Shown here one piece after another: positions 1-5,875 of a DNA stretch of 10,753 bases (within the stretch, counting starts at the first letter, position 1; every line of letters starts with the position of its first letter). The position numbers and the translations under genes are program-made. The notes under the pieces are model-generated. The model saw nothing but the letters and a program-made list of their open reading frames with translations, searched no databases and was not told the DNA's origin. Source of the DNA: Treponema sp. Its GTDB lineage: Bacteria; Spirochaetota; Spirochaetia; Treponematales; Treponemataceae. The stretch is from positions 1-10,753 of the forward strand of contig JAGARY010000137.1 in NCBI GenBank assembly GCA_017622055.1, written 5' to 3'.

Positions 1-140
1 AAGAACTTCGGAGAATCCATTGACCTATATGGCATGATTTTTTCATGATCCAAGAATATTAGAGTGGTAAATTGCCGAAAATCTTTCCTAATTTTTATAC
101 TTGACAGATTGCACAACATATTAGAATTATGAATTATGAA
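1..140. other. Intergenic left edge, no gene recognised
   Basis: No convincing coding region is visible. One frame is open from the window edge to a TGA at 46-48 (15 codons, ending ...LYGMIFS), which could be the tail of an upstream gene but is too short to judge. A small hairpin (CATGA-TTTTT-TCATG, 33-47) lies across that stop codon. The short direct repeat GAATTAT occurs twice in tandem at 124-137. Confidence 0.4.
101..127 (+). promoter_or_regulatory. Possible promoter for argB
   Basis: A perfect -35 hexamer TTGACA (101-106) is followed by TAGAAT (122-127), which matches five of six -10 positions. The spacer is only 15 nt, shorter than the preferred 17. A start here would give an argB leader of about 200 nt that contains both palindromes. 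In such AT-rich DNA chance matches are common, so this is tentative. Confidence 0.3.
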
Positions 141-220
141 TGGACTGCCACGACCTAAGGTCTCGCAGTGACATTGATGTTGTCATTGCGAGGAGCTCGT
201 AAGAGCGACGTGGCAATCCA
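141..220. repeat. Cloverleaf-like imperfect palindrome (REP/MITE-like)
   Basis: The outer arms 141-152 and 209-220 pair at 11 of 12 positions. Inside lie three further self-complementary pieces: ACCTAAGGT (153-161), a 12-bp hairpin with one G-T pair (162-173 with 181-192, 7-nt loop) and GCTC-GTAA-GAGC (195-206). The whole 80 nt can fold as a multi-armed junction. The right half (TCATTGCGAGGAGC... then CGTGGCAATCC) looks like an intergenic palindromic repeat that I recall from unrelated bacterial genomes. No transposase or target-site duplication is evident, so mobility is inferred only. Confidence 0.75.
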
Positions 221-243
221 GAAAGGGAACAATGAAATAGAAA

Positions 244-324
244 GCCACACGGATTTGTTCGCAACTAACGTTGCTCATCTTATATATTAGCGAAGACCGT
301 TAGGGCTGAGCAAATCCGTGTGGG
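244..324. repeat. Long inverted repeat directly upstream of argB
   Basis: Positions 245-260 pair with 308-323 without interruption, using one G-T pair, which gives a very stable 16-bp stem. The interior has mutually exclusive options: GCAAC-TAAC-GTTGC (261-274), or CTAACG (265-270) with CGTTAG (298-303). There is no T-run after it, so it is not an intrinsic terminator. It ends 7 nt before the argB Shine-Dalgarno sequence, so in an argB transcript it would sit right against the ribosome-binding site. It may be a dispersed repeat like its neighbour. Confidence 0.75.
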
Positions 325-339
325 AAAAATGAGGAAAAA

Positions 340-1215
340 ATGAACAAAGAAATTATTGAAAATTTGACAAAAGAACAGTGGTCGGAAGTTTTAATTGAAG
401 CGTTGCCTTATTTTAAGCAATGGGTTGGAAAAGTTGTTGTTGTAAAATATGGCGGAAACGCTATGCTCAACGAAGAACTTAAAGAAGCTGTAATGGAAGA
501 CATTGTTCTATTAAATACAATTGGAATTAAAGTTGTTTTGGTTCATGGTGGTGGACCAGAAATCAATAATATGTTGGATCGTGTTGGAAAAGAAAGCAAA
601 TTTGTAGATGGTTTGCGTTACACTGATGCCGAAACAATGGAAATTGTTCAAATGGTTTTAACTGGAAAATTGAACAAAGAAATTGTTGGAATTCTTTTGC
701 AAAAAGGTGGTCGGGCTGTTGGGCTTTCTGGTGTAGATTCGGGGCTTTTGCGTGCTGTAAAAACAGAAAAAGATTTGGGATTTGTTGGTGAAGTTACTCA
801 TGTAAATCCTGAAATATTGTCTTCCTTGTTAGCAGAAGATTTTATTCCTGTAGTTTCTACAGTTGCTCTTGGGGAACAAGGTGATAATTCTCGCTACAAT
901 ATTAATGCCGACACAGCTGCTGCAAAAATTGCCGTTGCTTTGCGTGCCGAAAAATTTGTTCAGCTTACAAATGTTCCTGGTGTTTTGCGTGATGTAAACG
1001 ATCCTTCAACACTTATTAAAAGAATTGAAAAAACTGCAATTGGTTCTTTAAAGGCCACTGGAATTATTAGCTCTGGAATGATTCCAAAAATTGACTGTTG
1101 TCTTACAGCGTTGGAAGGAGGCGTTCCTCGTACACACATTATTGACGGGCGCGTTCCTCACAGTTTACTCATAGAAATGTTTAGCGACCGCGGTATTGGT
1201 ACAATGATTTATTAG
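340..1215 (+). CDS. argB: Acetylglutamate kinase
   Basis: This cytoplasmic enzyme phosphorylates N-acetyl-L-glutamate with ATP, the second step of arginine biosynthesis. The 291-residue sequence has the amino-acid-kinase motifs in order: KYGG (36-39), HGGGPEIN (69-76), the substrate-binding segment GLRYTD (91-96), NINADTAA (187-194) and SSGMIPK (244-250). The 30 or so residues before KYGG form the N-terminal helix found in arginine-sensitive hexameric enzymes and absent from the shorter Escherichia coli protein. The C-terminal signature HIIDGRVPHSLL...GIGT (266-288) fits the same group, so feedback inhibition by arginine is predicted. The start is supported by GAGG at 331-334, 5 nt before the ATG. 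No other arginine gene lies in the window, and a weak hairpin follows the stop codon. Confidence 0.97.
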   Translation: MNKEIIENLTKEQWSEVLIEALPYFKQWVGKVVVVKYGGNAMLNEELKEAVMEDIVLLNTIGIKVVLVHGGGPEINNMLDRVGKESKFVDGLRYTDAETMEIVQMVLTGKLNKEIVGILLQKGGRAVGLSGVDSGLLRAVKTEKDLGFVGEVTHVNPEILSSLLAEDFIPVVSTVALGEQGDNSRYNINADTAAAKIAVALRAEKFVQLTNVPGVLRDVNDPSTLIKRIEKTAIGSLKATGIISSGMIPKIDCCLTALEGGVPRTHIIDGRVPHSLLIEMFSDRGIGTMIY

Positions 1216-1218
1216 GAA

Positions 1219-1257
1219 AAGGGGATTCATGTAGTCCCCTTAAAATGTAATTTTTTT
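1219..1257 (+). terminator. Weak terminator candidate after argB
   Basis: AAGGGGA (1219-1225) pairs perfectly with TCCCCTT (1235-1241) around a 9-nt loop, starting 3 nt after the argB stop codon. The seven-T run (1251-1257) begins 9 nt after the stem, farther than in a standard intrinsic terminator. It may therefore be inefficient, or the hairpin may act in 3'-end stability. Confidence 0.45.
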
Positions 1258-1271
1258 CTTTAATGTCGTCA

Positions 1272-1300
1272 TTGAAACTACACATTTTTTTTGATAAACT
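1272..1300 (+). promoter_or_regulatory. Promoter for a leaderless PurH-like mRNA
   Basis: TTGAAA (1272-1277), a 17-nt spacer and TAAACT (1295-1300) form a sigma-70-type promoter. TGA sits directly before the -10 (1292-1294), giving an extended -10 element. The -10 ends 6 nt before the A of the ATG at 1307, so transcription should begin at or next to the start codon. Confidence 0.55.
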
Positions 1301-1306
1301 ACTTTT

Positions 1307-2935
1307 ATGACCAAAAAAGCAATTGTTCATGTTGAAAATACAGACAATTTGGTGGATTTTGCCCGATATTTAGTTTCCTCAGATTGGACAATCCTTAGTG
1401 CCAATAAAACTCAAGAGTTTTTGGAAAAGGAAAAAATTCCTGTTATTAAAGAATCTGCTTTGGTAGAAAATAATCAATACTACATAGAAACTTGCAATCT
1501 TGTTCAGGACGTTTTGAATACAAAATTACCTGTAGAAGATTCTCCAGTGGAATCTGAATCTCCAAATATTTTTTTGGTTTGTATGAATCTTGTTCCTACT
1601 TACAAAAAGCTCAATTCTGAACAAGAAATTTTAAAATCTCAAAAACCAATCAACTATTTTCATTCAATTTTAATAAAAAATGCAGTTTATAATTTTGAAA
1701 ATGTTTTGGTTGTTACAGATCCTGAAGATTACAAAGAAGTTTTAATTCAATTGCGAATTGGAAAAATTAAATCAGACTTTAGATATTATTTGGCAGCAAA
1801 AGCTTTGAATATGTTATCTGCTTATGAAAATGGTCTTGCTTTTTCTATTCTAAATGGCAAGTTTTATAATGAGCATTTTATGAAATATTTTGGTGCACCA
1901 TATAAAAAATATATGAACTTAAAACACGGTGCAAACAAGCAACAAAAAGCTAGCGTTTATAGTTTTCTTGAAAATGGAAGTCACGACCAAATTAAAATTG
2001 AAAAAATCCAAGGGAAAGAATTTACTTTTCCTATAATTGAAGATTTGTCTTTTGCTTGGGAACAAATTAGTTTTTTATTTACAAAATTAAAAAATCAAAT
2101 GGTTGTAAAAAGTAAAAACTGTGATGGTTATGAATTTACAACACATTTTACACCTTTATTAGGAACCGTTTTTACAATTGCTGTTAAAAATAGAATTATC
2201 TTAGGTGGGGCTCTTTCTTCCAATGTTTTAGATTCTTTTAATAAAACCTTATCTTATGACACAAATCTTGTAAAAGGTGCAGTAATTGCTTGTAGTTCTG
2301 TTATTGATGAAGATGCTGCAAAAGAAATGGTAAAAGGTGATTTTGAAGCAATTGTTGCCCCTGCATTTACAACAGAAGCAAAACAAATCCTTTCTGCAAA
2401 TAGAAATATTAGATTAATTCCAAATGCCCAAATTTCGGTTGAAGATATTGATTTAAAATTGATTTTGGGCGGATTGCTTATTCAAACAAAAGAAAGCATT
2501 TTATTTGATAAATGGCATGTTAAAACAAAAAATAGACCTTCACAGTATAAAATTGATGAAATGGCATTTGGAATGATGCTTGTAATGAACTCAAAGTCTT
2601 ATTCTGTGGCGTTAATTAAAGAAAATGCCATTGTTAGTTTGTCTCAATCTTGTACATCTTGTGTAAAGGCCATAAAAAATGCTTTGATTGACGCAAAGGA
2701 ATTGGTAGAACGAAAGTCTCAATCAGAAAATTTTGTAAATGATGGAATGATTGCCGATATTATGGTTTCTGACTCTCCAATTCCATTTTGTGATGCAACA
2801 CGAGAATTAATTGAAAATGGAGTTACTGCAATAATTCAGCCAGGTGGTACAGAAAATGATGATGAATTTATTCAGTATTGTGATGAACGTGGTATTGTAA
2901 TGATTTTTACAGGAATGTCCCATTTAACTAGTTAG
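1307..2935 (+). CDS. Divergent PurH-family protein (AICAR formyltransferase/IMP cyclohydrolase-like), probably inactive
   Basis: The 542 residues follow the PurH layout from end to end: an MGS-like N-terminal domain (about 1-200) and an AICAR-transformylase-like C-terminal domain (about 205-540). Recognisable segments are NLVDFARYLVSSDWTILS (14-31), MNLVPT for VNLYPF (93-98), ENVLVVTDPEDYKEVL (131-146), AIVAPAFTTEA (348-358), IIQPGGTENDDE (509-520) and VMIFTGMSHL (531-540). Key motifs are eroded: STGGT is SANKT, the DGRVKTLHP segment is missing, IDIGG is INYFH, YGENPHQ is HGANKQQ, KHxNPCG is KNRIILGG (catalytic His is Asn295), SAFGG is LVKGA, and GAGQMSR is not preserved. A normal purine-synthesis role is therefore doubtful and I give no symbol. 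The start is fixed by alignment to the PurH N-terminus. There is no Shine-Dalgarno sequence and a leaderless mRNA is likely. A gene of the MraY family follows after 54 nt. Confidence 0.8.
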   Translation: MTKKAIVHVENTDNLVDFARYLVSSDWTILSANKTQEFLEKEKIPVIKESALVENNQYYIETCNLVQDVLNTKLPVEDSPVESESPNIFLVCMNLVPTYKKLNSEQEILKSQKPINYFHSILIKNAVYNFENVLVVTDPEDYKEVLIQLRIGKIKSDFRYYLAAKALNMLSAYENGLAFSILNGKFYNEHFMKYFGAPYKKYMNLKHGANKQQKASVYSFLENGSHDQIKIEKIQGKEFTFPIIEDLSFAWEQISFLFTKLKNQMVVKSKNCDGYEFTTHFTPLLGTVFTIAVKNRIILGGALSSNVLDSFNKTLSYDTNLVKGAVIACSSVIDEDAAKEMVKGDFEAIVAPAFTTEAKQILSANRNIRLIPNAQISVEDIDLKLILGGLLIQTKESILFDKWHVKTKNRPSQYKIDEMAFGMMLVMNSKSYSVALIKENAIVSLSQSCTSCVKAIKNALIDAKELVERKSQSENFVNDGMIADIMVSDSPIPFCDATRELIENGVTAIIQPGGTENDDEFIQYCDERGIVMIFTGMSHLTS

Positions 2936-2947
2936 TTATAGAAAAAA

Positions 2948-2975
2948 TTGAAATATATTTAAATATTTTTATAAA
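2948..2975 (+). promoter_or_regulatory. Possible promoter before mraY
   Basis: TTGAAA (2948-2953), a 16-nt spacer and TATAAA (2970-2975) resemble a promoter. However, the expected start at about 2982 would leave the AAGGA ribosome-binding site (2975-2979) outside the message. Either mraY is read from upstream, which keeps that site, or this is a chance match in a very AT-rich gap. Confidence 0.25.
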
Positions 2976-2989
2976 AGGAATTTTACATT

Positions 2990-4066
2990 ATGTTGTTTTA
3001 CTTAGGTGAATACTTAAAAGAATTTTTTGGTCCTGCACGTCTTTTTCAATCTTATACAGTATTAATTGCAATTGCTTTATATTTGGGCTTTTTCTTATCT
3101 AGAAAATTAATTCCAAAATTTTATAATAAATTACCTCACGACAGAGGTCGAGAATTTGCAATTAAAGAAACTTCAGATGCAGCAAAAGGTAAACCAACTG
3201 GTTCTGGAATTGTTTTTATTACTATTTTTGTTGTCCTTTGTTTTTTGTTAATTCCTTTTTCTTTGTTCCGTTCATTAATTTTGATTTTAACTTGGCTTAC
3301 AATGCTCACTGGCTATCTTGATGACAGAAGTGTAACAAGTTGGGGAGAATATCTAAAAGGTTTGTTAGATTTGTTGATTAGTGTGGCAGCTTCTGTTGTT
3401 TTGTATTATGGCTTAAAAAACACATCTGCAGATGGTGTTGTGTCTTTTTGGCTTCCTTTTGTTTCTCATACAATCCAAGTGAATCCAGTGGTGTATGTTG
3501 TAATTTCTACAATTATGTTGTGGGCTTCAATTAATACAACAAACTGTACAGATGGTGTTGATGGACTTTCTGCAACTTTAGGTTTAATTGCGTTGATTAC
3601 TTTAGGTGTAATTTTTTATTTTATTTTGGGTCACGTTGGAATTTCTTCATATTTGCTTGTTCCTCATTTTTCTGGTGGTGCAAATTGGGCTGTAATGATT
3701 TTTGCACTTGCAGGCGTTTTGATGGGATACTTATGGCACAATGCATTTCCAAGTGCTTGTTTAATGGGCGATGCTGGTAGCCGCGCTTTAGGATTTTTTA
3801 TTGGTGTTTGTGTTATGGTTAGTGGAAATCCATTCTTAATTTTGGCAACTTCTTCAATCATTTTTGTAAATGGTGGAATGGGACTTTTAAAAGTATTTTT
3901 GTTAAGATTTTTTAAGATTAAGATTTTTGAAAATATTCGATTTCCGTTGCATGATCACATGCGAAAAAATAGAGGATGGTCTCCAACACAAGTTTTATTA
4001 AAATTTATGATTATTCAATTGTTAATTACTTGTGTTCTTGTTGGAATTTTGTTCAAAATTAGATAG
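2990..4066 (+). CDS. mraY: Phospho-N-acetylmuramoyl-pentapeptide transferase (lipid I synthase), MraY-type
   Basis: This integral inner-membrane enzyme transfers phospho-MurNAc-pentapeptide from UDP to undecaprenyl phosphate, making lipid I for peptidoglycan. The 358 residues, the usual MraY length, contain about ten hydrophobic segments. Family motifs are GKPTGSG (67-73), the Asp pair in GYLDDRS (108-114), NCTDGVDGL (185-193), MGDAGS (259-264, third catalytic Asp) and PLHDHM...GW (319-330). The last corresponds to the MraY HHH motif with the middle His replaced by Asp. WecA-like transferases are the main alternative, but the N-terminal motif and the PxHxH...GW tail favour MraY. AAGGA at 2975-2979 is a ribosome-binding site with a 10-nt gap. 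The gene lies outside any visible mur/fts cluster, between the PurH-like and HD-GYP genes. Confidence 0.88.
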   Translation: MLFYLGEYLKEFFGPARLFQSYTVLIAIALYLGFFLSRKLIPKFYNKLPHDRGREFAIKETSDAAKGKPTGSGIVFITIFVVLCFLLIPFSLFRSLILILTWLTMLTGYLDDRSVTSWGEYLKGLLDLLISVAASVVLYYGLKNTSADGVVSFWLPFVSHTIQVNPVVYVVISTIMLWASINTTNCTDGVDGLSATLGLIALITLGVIFYFILGHVGISSYLLVPHFSGGANWAVMIFALAGVLMGYLWHNAFPSACLMGDAGSRALGFFIGVCVMVSGNPFLILATSSIIFVNGGMGLLKVFLLRFFKIKIFENIRFPLHDHMRKNRGWSPTQVLLKFMIIQLLITCVLVGILFKIR

Positions 4067-4082
4067 TTCAATATTTGAAAAT

Positions 4083-4111
4083 TTGCAAGAATCAAAATCT
4101 TGGATTATAAT
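4083..4111 (+). promoter_or_regulatory. Promoter for a leaderless HD-GYP mRNA
   Basis: TTGCAA (4083-4088), an exact 17-nt spacer and a perfect TATAAT (4106-4111) form a strong sigma-70-type promoter. The -10 ends 6 nt before the ATG at 4118, which places the transcription start at the start codon. No purine-rich ribosome-binding site lies in between. Confidence 0.65.
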
Positions 4112-4117
4112 TAAAAA

Positions 4118-5491
4118 ATGCACGATAAATTAAAATCTGCAAATTACAAAAATTATTTATCTTCTGGTCAAATTATTAATATTGCAAGTAGGATGCTTTT
4201 TGAATTAAATCCTAAACTTGTAGAACACAATGTTAGAACTGCTTACATTGCATTTTCAATTTTTCAAAATTATAAGATGCCAGAGGAATGTACATTACAA
4301 AATTTAGTTGTTCTTTCTCTTTTTCATACGGTGGGGTTTTATCGACCTGATTTTTTTGTATATTCGGAATCTTCAGAAACTTTAGATCTTTTTTCAGATG
4401 AAGATATCATAAAAGATAAATACGTTTTTGGCAGTTTTTATTTACAATGCATGACCCATCTAAAAAAAGCCGCAAAAGCTCTTGAAAAATTTGATCAAGA
4501 TTATATTCCTGGTGAAAGTGAAAAATCTTATATTGCAGCCTATAGAGAATTGATTTATTTTTCTGCAAGAATGTCTTCTTTTTATGAAGAAAATAATTTT
4601 TTCCCTGATGATATTTTGGCGGTGGCTCCGAATAATTTTAATCCAAAAATTGTTTCTGTTTTTGAAAAACTTAATAAAGATGGTGTAATTTTAAATCAAT
4701 TAAGAACAGATAGTTACAAATCTTATATTGCAAACATTATTAATGCACTTGAGTTTTCTGATGAAGTAAATCAGAAAATGCAAAAAGTTTTAGTTTATTT
4801 TCTTGATTTTAAAAGCACATCAACTTTTAAACACGCAATTAATACTGCTTGTTATGCTTTATCTTTAGGAGTTCGGGCAGGTTTGTCGGAAGAAGAACTT
4901 CAAGTTTTGTATACAAGTGCAATTCTTCACGATATTGGAAAAATTTCAATTCCAGAAAAAATCTTAGAAACTCCAAAAAAATTAACTGATGAAGAATTTT
5001 TAATAATGAAAATGCATGTAAAATATTCTAAAGAAATTATTCAAGAATATGTTTCTTCTGAAGTTGTAGAAGCGGTTTACAGGCATCACGAAAAATTAAA
5101 CGGAAAAGGATATCCACAAGGACTTTCTGCAGAAGATTTAACTTCTGTGCAAAAAATTATTACTGTTGCTGATATTTTAAGTGCTCTTTTAGATAGTCGC
5201 AGTTATAAACACGGATATTCAAAAGAACAAACTTTTAAAATTCTTACAGAAATGACTTATGAAGGCGAAATTGACCCTTGGATAACTGAATTTGTAATTA
5301 CAGATTTTGATGAAATTTTGCAAGAACTTTCATTATTGCAGCAAGACTTCAAAGCCGATTACAATGTTGTTGTTTCAAAAATCAATGATTACGTCTTTAT
5401 GAAACAATTTAAATCTGATGATTCTGAAGATTTTGTTGAAGAAGAACTTGAAGAGTTGGAAGAATTAGAAGAACTTGAGTTGGCAGAATAG
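4118..5491 (+). CDS. HD-GYP domain protein, probable cyclic di-GMP phosphodiesterase with a degenerate N-terminal HD domain
   Basis: Residues about 230-400 form an HD-GYP domain with the full ligand set: H239, HDIGK (271-275), H300, HHEKLNGKGYP (323-333) and AD (351-352). Proteins with this set usually hydrolyse cyclic di-GMP, so a soluble signalling hydrolase is predicted. Residues about 25-160 look like a second, decayed HD domain: EHNVRTAYIAF (36-46) and LFHTVGF (68-74), where the HD pair has become His-Thr and no GYP motif remains. That half may sense or dimerise. No receiver, PAS or membrane segment is visible. The C-terminus (441-457) is an acidic tail built on EEL triplets. The start has no Shine-Dalgarno sequence and a promoter abuts it, so the message is probably leaderless. 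The gap from mraY is 51 nt. Confidence 0.88.
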   Translation: MHDKLKSANYKNYLSSGQIINIASRMLFELNPKLVEHNVRTAYIAFSIFQNYKMPEECTLQNLVVLSLFHTVGFYRPDFFVYSESSETLDLFSDEDIIKDKYVFGSFYLQCMTHLKKAAKALEKFDQDYIPGESEKSYIAAYRELIYFSARMSSFYEENNFFPDDILAVAPNNFNPKIVSVFEKLNKDGVILNQLRTDSYKSYIANIINALEFSDEVNQKMQKVLVYFLDFKSTSTFKHAINTACYALSLGVRAGLSEEELQVLYTSAILHDIGKISIPEKILETPKKLTDEEFLIMKMHVKYSKEIIQEYVSSEVVEAVYRHHEKLNGKGYPQGLSAEDLTSVQKIITVADILSALLDSRSYKHGYSKEQTFKILTEMTYEGEIDPWITEFVITDFDEILQELSLLQQDFKADYNVVVSKINDYVFMKQFKSDDSEDFVEEELEELEELEELELAE

Positions 5492-5537
5492 TTTTTTAGT
5501 TTGATTTATATAAAAATCTCATAAAATTATCATTCCA

Positions 5538-5566
5538 TTGCTTTTTATCTATTTTCTTATTATAGT
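5538..5566 (+). promoter_or_regulatory. Promoter for the TSCPD gene and ychF
   Basis: TTGCTT (5538-5543), a 17-nt spacer and TATAGT (5561-5566, five of six positions) form a plausible sigma-70-type promoter. The predicted start near 5573 leaves a leader of about 23 nt before the ATG at 5596. The gap after the HD-GYP gene shows no terminator, so read-through is also possible. Confidence 0.5.
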
Positions 5567-5595
5567 AATAAAACTCAAGGATTTTTGGAATTATT

Positions 5596-5841
5596 ATGAA
5601 AGAAATTACATTTAAAACAAAAGGCGTTTGTGCTCGTTCAATTACTTTTTCAAAAGATGATGATGGAAAAATCTACAACATTAGTTTTGAAGGTGGTTGC
5701 AACGGAAACTTAAAAGCAATTTCTAAATTATGCGACGGAATGCAAGCAGAAGAAATTGTGCAAAAATTAAAAGGAAATACTTGTGGTTTTAAAAGCACAA
5801 GCTGTGCAGATCAATTAGCACAAGCAGTTTTAGAAAACTAA
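5596..5841 (+). CDS. Small TSCPD-domain protein (TIGR03905-like)
   Basis: The 81-residue product matches the stand-alone TSCPD family: a KTKGVCARSITF start, the FEGGCNGNLKAISKLCDGM core (31-49) and a Cys-rich C-terminal motif, here TSCAD (68-72) with Ala in place of the usual Pro. The five Cys residues (12, 35, 46, 63, 70) suggest metal or redox chemistry, and related C-terminal domains occur in vitamin B12-dependent ribonucleotide reductases. The function of the short proteins is not established. It is soluble and has no signal peptide. The ribosome-binding site is weak (GGAA at 5587-5590). It lies 34 nt upstream of ychF without a terminator, so the two are probably co-transcribed. Confidence 0.85.
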   Translation: MKEITFKTKGVCARSITFSKDDDGKIYNISFEGGCNGNLKAISKLCDGMQAEEIVQKLKGNTCGFKSTSCADQLAQAVLEN

Positions 5842-5875
5842 AATAAATCGTAATTAAATAAAGAGGTAAAAATAT

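Noticed and set aside
141..220. Cloverleaf fold as a tRNA gene
   Set aside because: Stem lengths and loops do not fit a tRNA, there is no T-psi-C loop sequence (GTTCRANNC), no anticodon stem-loop of 5 bp plus 7 nt in the right place and no CCA end.
177..290. A 37-codon open frame from ATG 177 to TAG 288-290
   Set aside because: It runs through both palindromic repeats, has no ribosome-binding site and no recognisable protein features; its openness is best explained by chance.
3664..3861. Minus-strand open frame inside mraY
   Set aside because: It is antisense to conserved MraY membrane segments and motifs and has no supporting signals.
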